Positions 1-9,799 of a stretch of 23,984 nucleotides of DNA are shown piece after piece (position 1 is the stretch's first letter; each line of letters starts with the position of its first letter). This DNA comes from Podochytrium sp. JEL0797 (Eukaryota; Chytridiomycota; Chytridiomycetes; Chytridiales; Chytriomycetaceae): positions 1 to 23,984 of the forward strand of contig JADGJG010000328.1 in assembly GCA_027596195.1 (NCBI GenBank), in the 5' to 3' direction. The notes beneath the pieces are model-generated. The model saw only the letters and a list, made by a program, of their open reading frames with translations, made no database searches and was not told the origin of the DNA. The position numbers and the translations under genes are program-made.

Positions 1-160
1 TATGGGGTTCTTGGTTCTGCAATCACGAGGATTATGAACATTATTATGTTTTTTTGTTTTGTTACGAATCTGTTAACCGGCCCGGGACATCGCTTAACAT
101 GCACCCCCCACCGCCTTTTTAGTACCCCCCCCCCCAATTTTTTCTATTCGGGTCGCTCAG

Positions 161-265
161 GAAATCATTGAGACGTATGCCATTGCAAAATCAGTGATTC
201 CAACGCGTGCCAAGTCCGCGACGCGCCCGCCGGGTGCGAACGGAGATAACGTGTGGTATGGTTAA
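161..265 (+). CDS. possible last exon of an upstream gene (3' end only)
   Basis: A GCTCAG acceptor-like site ends at 160 and is followed by 34 open codons to TAA at 263-265. The reading starts EIIETYAIAKSV and ends GDNVWYG, which has protein-like composition. The frame stays open leftwards to a TAA at 95-97, across an 11-base C run (125-135). I do not recognise the family. The next gene converges on it, with 102 bases between the two stops. It could be chance: the exon is short and its upstream partner lies outside the window. Confidence 0.3.
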   Translation, partial: EIIETYAIAKSVIPTRAKSATRPPGANGDNVWYG

Positions 266-367
266 ATTCCATCCAGGGGGAGAAAGGGAAAATAAATAAA
301 CTGAAACTTTGTCTTTTTAATCAAAATTGAAAAGCAGAATTTCAACACATACAAAAATCGAAAATTT

Positions 368-857
368 TCACAACCCCTCAGCAGGCCACATCCACCCATA
401 CGTCTCCCACCCGTCCAATTCGCCCTTTTGCAAATCCAACACGGCCTTGTAGAGTTTCTTGAACTCCACGGGCTCCTTTTCAAACTTGACCACCTCGACC
501 GTCACGTGGGCGTCTGATTCGACTTCGTCGTCTTGGTCCCAGTCGTACGCGGCGGTCGCACTGGTTGGGGCCAAGGGTTTCGTGAATGTGCCTGGGGTTT
601 TGATTTCGCGGTGGATTTCGCCAATGGTAGTCATGACGACGGCGGTTCCGGTGGCAACCACCTTGGTTTTATTTTTCCGTGTTAGTGTGAGAGTTTCGTA
701 TGGTGCGGGTTGAGGAAAGGGAAGCTGGGAAGTGCGTGCGTTGTTTTTACCTCGTCAAAATCCTTGACTTCATCCCACATAATCTCGCGTCTCTCCACGT
801 GCCAGCCAAGATGACGACTCGCCAACTCTATTCACAAAACCTCCAAATTCAGAAAAC

Positions 858-896
<39 letters not shown>

Positions 897-2093
897 CTCA
901 CCAGCACAACTCCGATTCGTAACCCCCTTCAAAATACTCCCACTCCTCGGCGTAACATACACCGTTCTCCCATCCGCTCCCTTCTTACACGCCGCAAAGT
1001 TACTGGTCGCGAATTCCTCGATTTTACTATGCGTCTGTGCATCGAGAAAGAGGTTCACCGTGAACCCTTTAGCGCTCGCGGCGGCCGTGGAGGCGAACAC
1101 TGGGGCGTAGTTTCCCCCGAGTTTGGTGTTGCCCGTGCCGTGCGGGGCGGCGCGGTCGAGGGAGTGCGCGATGAGGGCTTTGGCGGGGGATCCGATTCCA
1201 CCTGCGTGTGTTGGGTGGGCGTGTTGGTGTTTTTTTTTTCGAGGTGGGTAACAAAAAAGAGAGGGCTTGGTTTACCGGCGTAGTAAGGACCCACGGGGTT
1301 CACGAGGATGATGAACGTAAATTCGGGGGCGGGGCTGAGTCCCAATTGGGGGCCGGAGCCAATCACGAAGGGCTAGGGAAAGCCAAGAAAATGAGTAAAA
1401 CGTCAGGAAACCCACATTTGCGAATAATCAGAAGGAGAGAGTTGTGAGTTGTGTGTGCTTGAATCACTTACGCGAATGTACATGCTCCCCGTCGTTCCCT
1501 GCGGTGGCACGAAATCCAAATTATCGCCCACAACACGACGCAGGGCTTCCAAAAAGACTTCCGTGGGTGGGAACTCCATGCTTGAGGCTTTGCAGGATTC
1601 TTGGAGACGTTGGGCGTTGAGTTCGGGGCGGAAGATTCGAATCTATTGGTTTTTGGAGGCGGATAGATAAGGGAGATTGGTGGGCGATCGTGCGGGGAGG
1701 GATGGGGGGGTGTACCTTGCCGTCTTTCATGCGGAAGGCTTTCATTCCTTCGAAGCACTGATGGGTGAAATAGGTAACGAGTAAGTGGGCGAAGCACAAG
1801 CGTAGGGGCCGGGCGGGGAAAAACTCACAGTTTGGCCGTAATGCAACGCCGTGGCTGTTATGATCAAGTCCGAATCAGCATTCACACTTATAGGGAAGGG
1901 GGAGTGGGCAAATCGTACCGGCAATGTCCATCGTAATGGTGTGCGGACCGCGAACGAGTTCGCCGCTGTTCCAACCCGTTGCTTTCGTCCACACGTACTT
2001 GACGTGCGAGCGGGGGTGTCTGTACTTGAAGCCGATGGGTTCGTTCCAGTTGATTTCGGAGGTGGGTTCGCGGGGGACGGCGATTTGTGTCAT
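368..2093 (-). CDS. branched-chain amino acid aminotransferase, 8 exons
   Basis: PLP-dependent fold-type IV enzyme that moves the amino group between leucine, isoleucine or valine and 2-oxoglutarate. Exons read on the minus strand: 2093-1919, 1854-1829, 1757-1716, 1642-1472, 1372-1276, 1201-902, 827-751, 661-368, giving 393 residues, the usual family size. All introns are GT..AG and all joints keep frame. Visible family blocks are ALHYGQTCFEGMKAFR (about residues 60-75), FRPELNAQRL, GSMYIRPFVIGSGPQLG, and GTGNTKLGGNYAP, whose Lys (about 197) is the expected PLP lysine. Then come TVYVTPRSGSILKGVT and the C-terminal VVATGTAVVMT. The first in-frame ATG is 2093; the frame opens upstream only with non-ATG codons. 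No clear mitochondrial leader is seen, so a cytosolic form is likely. An out-of-frame ATG at 2163 overlaps the start and might act as a uORF. Intron 6 holds a TG repeat. Confidence 0.93.
859..890. repeat. (AC)16 dinucleotide microsatellite inside an aminotransferase intron
   Basis: Sixteen uninterrupted AC units. Read on the gene strand this is a TG repeat starting about 11 bases after the GTGAGC donor (901) of the 74-base intron between exons 6 and 7, so it fills nearly half of the intron. Confidence 0.97.
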
Positions 2094-2233
2094 TGGCGGT
2101 TTGGGCGAAAGATCTGGGCGGGGAAAAATCGCCAAGACTCGTCTCTTCTGGCCTCCACGTCATTCGAAATGTATTTTATTCAACCCAAGATCTGGAAGTA
2201 AAAGGGATTCCTCAAAGAAACGAGCGGACTTCA

Positions 2234-3105
2234 TTATTTTTTCATATTGTTGCGCACCGTGTTGGCAGCGTTTCCGAAAGCACCCTTTTGGCTAAAGTCG
2301 AATCCCATGGAGCGCAAACGCTTGGCAACAGTGGGAGTCAACAATCCAACGAGGGTCAGTTTGACGGGGAGGAACATTTTGGTCATGACCTGATTGGCGG
2401 TTGAAAAGGAAAGTGGGATGTGTGAGCGTTGGAATCAAAGGAAGGCGAACAACGAAATGGAGCGAGTGTAGTCAACAGGAAGATGAGGGAGGGAATATAC
2501 GATGCGATTTACGAGTCAGCATCACTCACCATAGCAAGCAACATGTTTGTTCCAAACGTCAACACAGCCTCACTCTTCAACCCAGCAGGCAAAAAGTCAA
2601 ACAGACTCTTCTTTGGAGCATCCTCCATCGCCTTCTCTTCCTCCTCCTCATCCTTCTCGTTTGTTTTGAATCCCAAAGCCTCCTTTGCGCGATGGATCCA
2701 GTGCATGATGGTCTTTCTGTCGACGCCGAGGACGTAGATGGAAGTCAGGCATGACACGAAGGTGAGGGTGGAGAAGAAGGCGTAGACCATTAGGGCGACG
2801 GGCCCGTATTCGCGCACGAGTTGGTTGATTTTGCTTGTTGGTGGGGCGTTGGAGCTGGGGTTTTGTGCTGTGGCGAAGGTGCGGAGGCCGAGTGAGGTTG
2901 ATGCCAGAGGTCTTCCGTGGAGGGCGAAGGAGGCTGGGAGGGGAGAGGTGATCGCGGCACGGTGGGTGAGACTCGTGGTGCCAAACAGACGCAACCGAGA
3001 GGCTGACAAGGCTGCCGGGACACAAAACACCCGCGGGTTGTGCAGAGAGAGTGCAGGGAAGAGGGTTCGCAGTGTAGGTGGTGGGGTGGGTCGGAAAAAC
3101 GCCAT
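2234..3105 (-). CDS. FAM210/DUF1279 family mitochondrial membrane protein, 2 exons
   Basis: Exon 1 is 3105-2530 and exon 2 is 2389-2234, joined in frame (ATG|GTGAGT ... AATCAG|GTC), giving 243 residues. The first about 90 residues are rich in Arg, Ser, Ala and Leu with almost no acidic residues, a typical mitochondrial leader. The DUF1279 part follows: QLVREYGPVALMVY at about 95-108, a membrane segment at about 102-124 (FFSTLTFVSCLTSIYVLG), an acidic linker (KDEEEEEK), and then NMLLAM spliced to VMTKMFLPVKLTL and LTPTVAKRLRSMGF. The FAM210 family is membrane-anchored in mitochondria and linked to mitochondrial translation and organisation in animals; in fungi its role is largely unknown. The start at 3105 is the first ATG in frame; the longer frame opens with TTG. 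It is divergent from the DUF3429-like gene at 3141. Confidence 0.82.
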
Positions 3106-3140
3106 TTCTTGAGAATTTCGAACCACGAAACAAAGAAAGA
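3106..3140. promoter_or_regulatory. 35-base divergent start-to-start gap between two mitochondrial-type genes
   Basis: The ATG of the DUF1279 gene (minus) and the ATG of the DUF3429-like gene (plus) are 35 bases apart. Either the 5' leaders overlap or each promoter lies within the other gene. The gap is purine-rich towards the plus-strand gene (AAACAAAGAAAGA). No TATA box is visible. Confidence 0.5.
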
Positions 3141-3830
3141 ATGCGACTTCCGGCCGTCCGTGCAAACTCTGCCACGCGATCCCTCGCTCTCCTCTCCCGA
3201 TCCTTCGCTTCGCAAACAACCCCGCCTCCCGCCGCGCCCTTGCGCCAACCGTCCGCTGTTCCCGCCGCGCTCCTGTCCGCCCTCCCGCTCGCCGGGTGCA
3301 CTGCCATGGCTGCAGTCTCGCCAGAACTGACCTGGGTCATGCTGGAAGTCGAGGCCGTGTGTGCTACCGCCCTGCTTGGTGCCTGTGGCGGAATTCACTT
3401 TGGAATGGTGGCCATGCGGGCTGAGCAGCAGTTCCAAGCCCGTCTTGCCCCGCCCTTGCCGAATCTATCCTCTTCGTCTGCTTTATTTGGAGTCTCCCCC
3501 GTCGCTGCTGCTGCTGCTGCCGAGAAACCAGCAACGGAGCCAACAACCGATTCAAGCGCGTCATTGGTCCTGCCGACATTGATGGCCGTTGTCCCTATCG
3601 TCACGGCCATTGGATCCGCGGTGCTGTTGAACGTACCTGGGTCTTTAGTGGTGAATGCGGTGGCGTTGAATGCGTTGTTGGCCGCGGAGGCGGCATCGCC
3701 ACGCGTTCCGCGATGGTTCGTGCGCGCGCGTGCGGTTGGGACGTTGTTTGCGACGGTTTCGATTGGTGCTGGACTTTATTTGGGGAATGAGCGTGACTTG
3801 ATGATGAATGCTGAGCGTGACGAGATATGA
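3141..3830 (+). CDS. DUF3429/TMEM69-like mitochondrial membrane protein
   Basis: Single-exon frame of 229 residues. The N-terminus (MRLPAVRANSATRSLALLSR) has the basic and hydroxylated make-up of a mitochondrial leader. A hydrophobic segment at about 63-92 contains GACGGIHFGM, resembling the LGGIHWG block of DUF3429. A linker of Ala, Ser and Thr follows, then helices at about 143-183, and near the end PRWFVRARAVGTLFATVS, resembling the PxWYRRLR-plus-helix ending of that family. Function is unknown in the family. The start at 3141 is the first ATG; the longer frame from 3078 opens with GTG. Divergent pairing with the DUF1279 gene suggests joint expression. The family call rests on short motifs seen by eye. 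Confidence 0.6.
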   Translation: MRLPAVRANSATRSLALLSRSFASQTTPPPAAPLRQPSAVPAALLSALPLAGCTAMAAVSPELTWVMLEVEAVCATALLGACGGIHFGMVAMRAEQQFQARLAPPLPNLSSSSALFGVSPVAAAAAAEKPATEPTTDSSASLVLPTLMAVVPIVTAIGSAVLLNVPGSLVVNAVALNALLAAEAASPRVPRWFVRARAVGTLFATVSIGAGLYLGNERDLMMNAERDEI

Positions 3831-4210
3831 TTCTTTTGGATATTCTTTTTTTATTGAAATTGAAGGGTTCTTGTGGAGTGTGGATAATGATTTATTTCCC
3901 GACTTCGTGTGCGCAAGATAAACGCGTATGCGACAAGTCGCCTTTCCATGCACGCGCGATGCACGCGATGCACGCGATGCACGCGGGGGATTTTTCCAAA
4001 AAAAAAAAACCAAAAACGGACAGAATGCGGCCGAAATCTGCACCGCCCACGCGGGCTGAGCTTGTGCAGCTGCGCGAGGGCATTCAGTCAACAGCAACGA
4101 CGGGCGTTGGTTCAGTTGGAGTCGAGGGCAACGTGCGGGATGTGGCTGGTGTGTGGCTGTACTTTTCGTATGAGAAATGCTGATACTTTGCCACAGCGTC
4201 GCAGTCCATC
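3831..4210. other. intergenic stretch before the inositol phosphate kinase gene
   Basis: 380 bases with no gene seen. It holds the 3' end of the DUF3429-like gene (T-rich near 3845), a small tandem repeat at 3956-3987, and a run of A at about 4000-4011. Short open frames here overlap the repeat and do not look like protein. Confidence 0.6.
3956..3987. repeat. 9-base tandem repeat GATGCACGC, three full units plus flanking partial units
   Basis: The unit GCACGCGAT recurs head to tail immediately upstream of the poly-A run, after a related partial unit GCACGCGCGAT. It lies about 220 bases before the kinase start codon and could be promoter or 5' leader sequence. Confidence 0.85.
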
Positions 4211-7200
4211 ATGAGCGAGCGATCCGCGACGTATTTCCACCTGGACCTAGGCGGCGGGCGCCGCGCGTCTGTCGCCCAACAGCAACAACAGCAACAAAAC
4301 AACAACAGCGTGCCTGATAATACTTTGTCATCGATGGCTGCATCGGCTTCTGCGACAGCGACATCCGCGACAGCGACATCGACAGCGAATGACGTCATCG
4401 CTGACGACGAGGCGCCGCGCGCGCGCCAGCGCCGCCACCAGTCTCTCGCCCAGACAATCTCGGACTCCTTCTCAAACAACACCCTCATCATACACCCGCC
4501 AACCAACTCGAAGCTGCCACTCATCGATGCCCCACCGCCGCCGCCAGAGCCAATCCTGATGACCCCCGTCAAAAACCATCATCGCAAAAAAGTATCGCTC
4601 GCCTCGCGTCCGCGTTTGCTGGCCTCGTCCATGCCTGACTCATTCGCGAGCTATGTGTCCGATGCCTCGGATACCACCCACGATTTCGATGATAACGACG
4701 ACACGGACCGCTCAATCAATTCGGTCTCGGACCAAACCTCCACTCCCAACAGACCAAATCGCAAATCGAAACACAAGCACCACCACCACCATCACCATCA
4801 CAAACATCACCACCATCATGCACGCCAGCGTCATGCATCCGACGCTTCGCTGCTGCCCGCTTCGAAATCCCTGGTCGAAGGCATCGCCATGATGGACGCC
4901 GATAATTCATCCACGAGTCGCACGCGCGCCGCTTCACTGGGAATCGGATCGCTCCAGAATCAGAATTCCCAAACTGCATCCCCAACGGCTCGATCATCCT
5001 CCAACACGTTGTGTCTTTGTTGCAACGGACGCGGATGTCCGTGTTGTTGCAGCGAATGCCAACGCGAATATGAAATCAAAATGGGCGGCGGAGAGGGAAT
5101 CACGCCTCCGAGTCTTCCGTTGACTCCTTTCAACAATCAGGTTCGTTGAAGTTGTGATCTGCGCCCGTGTTGCGTCTTCTCCAAACCCATTCCCATCAAT
5201 TCGCGTATCAATCTCTTCCATACGCCCTTCCACAAATTGAATTTTTTTGGCTGCCGTCCTATCATCAACAAGCTAACAAACACGTTTTTTCTCCCTCTCC
5301 CTTCATTTACAACCCCAACAATTTTTTAGGTTGGAGGGCACGCGCATTTCCTGCGGTTTTCCGAAAAGGCCCTTTGCAAACAACTCGACCTCCGCGAACG
5401 CGACTTTTACGAACGTATCGAAGAAACCCACCCGGAACTCAAAAAGTTCATGGCCACCTACCTCGGAGTTGTGAACGTGACCTACAGCACGGCGCCGTCG
5501 GCCACGTCACCCACCACCGCAACGTCTGCGAACTTTGGCGGCGAGGATGCGACCACCGCGGGAGCAGATGCAACAGGGGAGGCGTATTCGGGGATTTTCC
5601 CGCCGGGAAAAGATTGGTTGGTGGAAGGGACACCGATTGTGGTGTTGGAGCAGAATCGGCACATTATTTCGGTGGAAGAGGATGAGGATGGTGCGGCCGC
5701 GGATTCGATGCGGGGAAATCGGGGTGATGGGGTTGCTGGATCGAGTGTTGATACGGGGACCGTGAGTGTAGCTGCTTCGTTGTTTTCGAGCGGACATGGC
5801 CCTCGACGGCGGTCGAACCGACATCATCCATCGTGCCCGTCGTACACGCGCCAGGAGTACGATCCTGCCCGGGAAGTCGGTCTGCGGAGGAAGGGGAGTA
5901 TGGATTCGGTGACGAAGGAGGACGAGCTGTGTTGGTGGTGTGAGCAGAAGCAAGAGAGTCGTGATTCGAGTGCTGGGAGTTCGCGCAGAATGAAGCGTAC
6001 CGCAGGTGGTGGTGGCGGAAGGAGCTCAGACTCGTTGGACATTCCGTCAATTGTGCAGTATGGATCCTCGGCGCCTGTCTCGTCTCCGTTGTTGTTGTCC
6101 TCGCAAACCACCTGTGCCATTTGTGGAGCTGTGACGGGACGGTCTGTGAAATCGGCCACCTCGTCTTCGTTGGACGCGAAATCTTCGACGAATGTTGCTG
6201 CTTCCGGAAGCAGGAGTGGAGCTGATGGTTCCACGGGCACCGGCGATTCCCTCCTCTCCCCGTCGTTTTCGAAACACTTCAACAAGAGACTGCAGCAGCA
6301 CATTTTCAAGGACGCATTGAGTCCCAAAAGTCTGCGGCTGCGACTGCAACAGCTCGAATTGTCGGGTCGCATGGTTCTACCGCGCCGATCGTTTGACGAA
6401 TTGAGCAATGCCACGTCGAACACGACCCCAGGAACCGTGGCGGACGGGAAAGATGGCGGTCCGAGTCGCTCCTCTGTGCCCGATCGTGTCGTGATTTCCG
6501 CGGGGGCGGACGCAACAACAACCATGACGGGACTCGTGGCGCCCGCGAGCACACCCGTGATGGAGACGGAAAAGTCATTGAGTGCCGACTCTTCGCTGTC
6601 TGTGTCGGGCTTACTAGCTCCCTCACCCACTCCCATTACCGGTTCCGTGGTCCCGCTGACGGCAGCCGCCCCTTCTTCCTCCGTGTTGAAAAAGAAACCT
6701 CAGCAACTGCAGAAACGAGGTGACGACGACGAATCTCCCATCGGGATGTTCCAAATGTCCGACGACGACAGTGAATCCCGTCCTTCCCATCCCACCACAC
6801 TTCCCCCACGTACAGCCGCGATTCCCATCAACTATCGCACCTCCTCCACATCCACCCCTCCCATGCCCGCCAAAGTCGGCAGTTTCCCTATCGGCTCGTC
6901 TTCTTCCTCCAGCAGCACGGTGATGGGATCCGCGTTCAGCACGCCTCGTGCAGGAGGGGCAGGTATTTTGAACGGATCGCATGATATGGTGCTGCCGAGT
7001 TTCAACCGCCGTTCTGTGCCGTCGAGACTCTCGTCCCCGGCCTTCAAACCCGTGCCGTTGCCGGACGTTCCCGACGCGTTTGCGACGTCGTTGATTTCGA
7101 AAGCGGAGATTTCACCGCAACTGCCGATTGCACCGCTTCCTGCGAACGCTGTGGGAGAGGACGTCAAGACCCCGCAAGTGTCGTCGTTTGCGGCATCCTC

Positions 7201-9333
7201 TGTTGCGTCTCCTGCTCTTCCTGCCGCGTCTGCTCCTGCTGCTGGAGGTGGTGCCATGACGACTCGACCGTCCTCCTTTGCAACAACCGTGATTGTGTCG
7301 CCGCCGTCGCCTGAACGCGCAATGGGGATCATGGCAGGCGGCACGGCGGCGATGGCGGTAGCTGATTTTGGTGGCGTCACGAACGCTGTGGTGGCTCCTC
7401 CACCTGCTCTTCCTTCTCCACCCACGCAGTCGTTCGACACAATCCCCGCAGCAACGGCAGCACCATTGGTAGCCCCACGTGAGCCTGTCAGTCCGCAATC
7501 GGCTGTGAACCCGTGGGCTCTGCATGTGTACAACAACCAAATGTCCAAGATGGCTGCCAAGCAGGCGGAAGAGGCTGAAAAGTCGAGTGGTGGCGTAGGT
7601 GCGAATGGGAAATCGAGCGGCAGTGGTGGAAGTGGTGGGACGAAGCCAGTGGCGGTTGTTCCACCCACGCATCAGTTTCTGTTGTTGGAGGATTTGACGG
7701 ATGGATTGAAGTATCCGTGCATTTTGGATTTGAAGATGGGGAGTCGACAGCATGGCGTGAATGTGACTGTGCAGAAGCGGATTAGTCAGGAGAAGAAGTG
7801 CGAGAGGAGTACGAGTAAGAGGTTGGGGGTGAGGATATGTGGGATGCAGGTGTGTGTTGTATTTTTCGATATTCTTGATGAAAAAAAAGGGGGACAGGGG
7901 TTTGACTGACTCTTTCTTGTTTCTTTGTCGGAATGTAGGTTTACCAAGCCACCACCAAAACCTTTGTCTACCTCGACAAGTACGTGGGCCGCCAAATCAA
8001 CGCGGCCAATTTCCGACAAACCCTCATCTCGTTCCTCGACAATGGCGAATCCATCCTCGTGGGGTTTATCCCGCGTTTACTCGAAAAGCTGCGCGCCTTG
8101 TACGACGTTGTGAGCAAGTTGCCCACGTACCGCTTTTACGCGTCGAGTCTGTTGGTGTTGTATGACGGGAGTTGGCCTGATTTGCCGCCTGTCGATGCTC
8201 CTGCTGCTGCTGGGGAGGGAGAAAATGTGAAGTCGGGTGGTGTTGGGGTGGGCAAGAAGGATGCGGCCGTGGAAGCGGGAGAAGGTGTGGGAGCCTCATC
8301 GCGGGTGCGGAAGCGGGAAACGAAACGATCGTATCGACGCACGAGTGCTGGAAACACGTTGAGGTCCATGTCTTCGCCGACGGGAACCACGGAAGGCGGT
8401 GGGAGGAAGAAGGGCAAGTCGCCTGTTGTGTTGAGTGTGAGTCCGTATGAGGATTCGGAGATTCGGAAACGGATGGTGATGAAGGATTCTGCGGCGGGGG
8501 TGCAGCAGAGCCAGTTGCAGTATCAGATTGCCAATGCAGGTGGTGGTGGTGGGGTGAGTGTGGTGACGGATGCGAGTGAGTCGGTGCCTGGTGCTTCGAA
8601 GCTCTCGAATTCGTTCACGGTGTCGGATAACGAGGAGGCGGTGGATGTGAGCTCGTCGGCGTACTCTTCTGATTCGTGGGACGACGATTACAATGACAAT
8701 GAGGGAGGAGGTCGCAAGTCTGGACGAGACGGTGAATCCTCGCGCAGCAAATGCAACAACTACCTTTCTTCGTCTTCCTCGTCGTCATCCACGGACGGCA
8801 GCTATTCTTCTGGGCTCAGCGACTTTGAACCCGAAGATGGTTGGAACGTGATTGCGTCGCACCGTCAGTGCGTCAAGAACCATGAAGCCGATCTCCGCAT
8901 GATTGATTTCGCGCAGTGCATTGCGAACGCGGACCGGTTGAAGTCGATTGACGAGCCCGCGTCGTCGGATGAGGAGGAGGTGGAGGTGGAGGACTTTGTG
9001 GAAGGAGACAAGTTTGTGGAAGGGGTTGTTGGAGTGAATTCGTCGAATGGTGGGACTCCGCGGTTTGTGAAGCGCAAGATGTTGAGGAGCAAGCAGGTGC
9101 GGTCGGTTCGTGTCACGTTCCCGCCAACGACCAAAGGGCCTGATCAAGGGTATTTGTTGGGGTTGAAGACGCTGATTTATTCGTTTGAGGATATCTGGAA
9201 GGAGTATGGGGGTGCCGGGCACGTGCGGATTGACTCGTTGCCTGAGAGTTTTAGGAATCGAATGGGAGATATTGCGGTGTTGGCGAAGCAGCAATTGGCT
9301 GGTGAGAATGAGAAGAAAAAAGAAAAGGAATAA
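4211..9333 (+). CDS. inositol hexakisphosphate kinase (Kcs1/IP6K type), very long, 3 exons
   Basis: Makes inositol pyrophosphates (5-InsP7) from InsP6, signals for phosphate and energy state. Exons 4211-5140, 5330-7849 and 7939-9333, all joined in phase 0, give 1614 residues against about 1050 in yeast Kcs1. The N-lobe spans the first intron: PLTPFNNQ | [19 protein letters not shown], then [10 protein letters not shown]. The catalytic signature PxxxDxKxG reads [14 protein letters not shown] at about 1106-1119. It is followed by [17 protein letters not shown] | [18 protein letters not shown], then [21 protein letters not shown] (metal-binding Asp about 1473) and [14 protein letters not shown] (about 1551). 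Long low-complexity stretches fill the N-terminus (polyQ/N, His-rich 187-208, Cys-rich 268-283), a gap of about 740 residues inside the kinase core, and two smaller gaps. No stops or extra splice sites are needed. The usual DFAH reads DFAQ. Confidence 0.93.
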
Positions 9334-9477
9334 AAATCATGTTTCGAAAAGAATTAATCGCGTAAAATTAGCGAAAAGTGATTAAAACATAGAAACAAAA
9401 CTTTAAAACGCCTTAATTAAATTCGTCATTCCATCAACCTTTTTGACAACAACTTAGCGACTCATTCACACCGTTAA

Positions 9478-9495
9478 AAGACACCCATGTGTCTT
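9478..9495. repeat. perfect hairpin AAGACAC-CCAT-GTGTCTT
   Basis: Seven-base arms with a four-base loop, 145 bases after the kinase stop. Its right arm is the start of the first 43-base direct repeat. Without a T tract it is not a terminator in any simple sense; a 3' UTR structure is possible. Confidence 0.8.
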
Positions 9496-9531
9496 GAGAA
9501 CGGGCGCGAGGCGCGTTCCTCCTTACTTCTC
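9489..9531. repeat. direct repeat, copy 1 of 2
   Basis: 43 bases beginning GTGTCTTGAGAACGGGCGCG. They match 9587-9629 at 37 of 43 positions, and four of the six differences are transitions. Both copies contain a GC-rich core (GCGC-GAG-GCGC here, GCGC-AAG-GCGT in copy 2) followed by TTCCTCCTT. Confidence 0.85.
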
Positions 9532-9586
9532 GTTTTATTCTTGTGCGCACTTGAAAACCTTGAAAAGAGAAGCATTGGCTGATGCC

Positions 9587-9629
9587 GTGTCTTCAGAAAG
9601 GGCGCAAGGCGTGTTCCTCCTTGCTTTTC
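9587..9629. repeat. direct repeat, copy 2 of 2
   Basis: Second copy, 98 bases after the first. Both copies are followed within about 35 bases by a GCGCAC motif, so the duplicated unit may have been longer and has decayed. Confidence 0.85.
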
Positions 9630-9799
9630 TGAACCTTCTCCCACGCGCACGAGTAAGACGCGTCCAAAGCTTGATTCGACTGGTTATTGACCTCGAGAAA
9701 TAGTGGAATAAATTTCAAATTGCATCAGGCCTATGCGGAATGCTTAATTTCTTTCAACAATTCGGCCCAGCAGAAAGGGGAAAGTGTGTTCACGAAAAA

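Larger units (their letters stand above)
9334..9799. other. intergenic stretch with hairpin and direct repeats
   Basis: 466 bases between the kinase stop and the CEP76 start. It holds an AT-rich 3' region, a perfect 7-base hairpin and two imperfect 43-base direct repeats, listed separately. An open frame at 9494-9703 opens with TTG and has no recognisable protein. No RNA gene was recognised. Confidence 0.6.

Noticed and set aside
3106..3140. Heat shock element in the divergent mitochondrial promoter
   Set aside because: TTTCGAA lacks the two-base spacer of GAAnnTTC or TTCnnGAA; the match is too weak.
5824..6636. 270-codon open frame antisense to the inositol phosphate kinase
   Set aside because: It mirrors low-complexity Ser/Ala/Pro coding sequence of the kinase exon, has no recognisable domain, and a similar long antisense frame occurs at 6832-7668 for the same reason.
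9489..9629. CRISPR-like or tRNA/snoRNA pair
   Set aside because: Only two diverged copies in a eukaryotic context; no cloverleaf, box C/D or ANANNA/ACA pattern could be made out by eye.
9494..9703. 70-codon frame over the direct repeats
   Set aside because: It opens with TTG, has a basic unstructured look, and follows from the repeats. No support as a gene.
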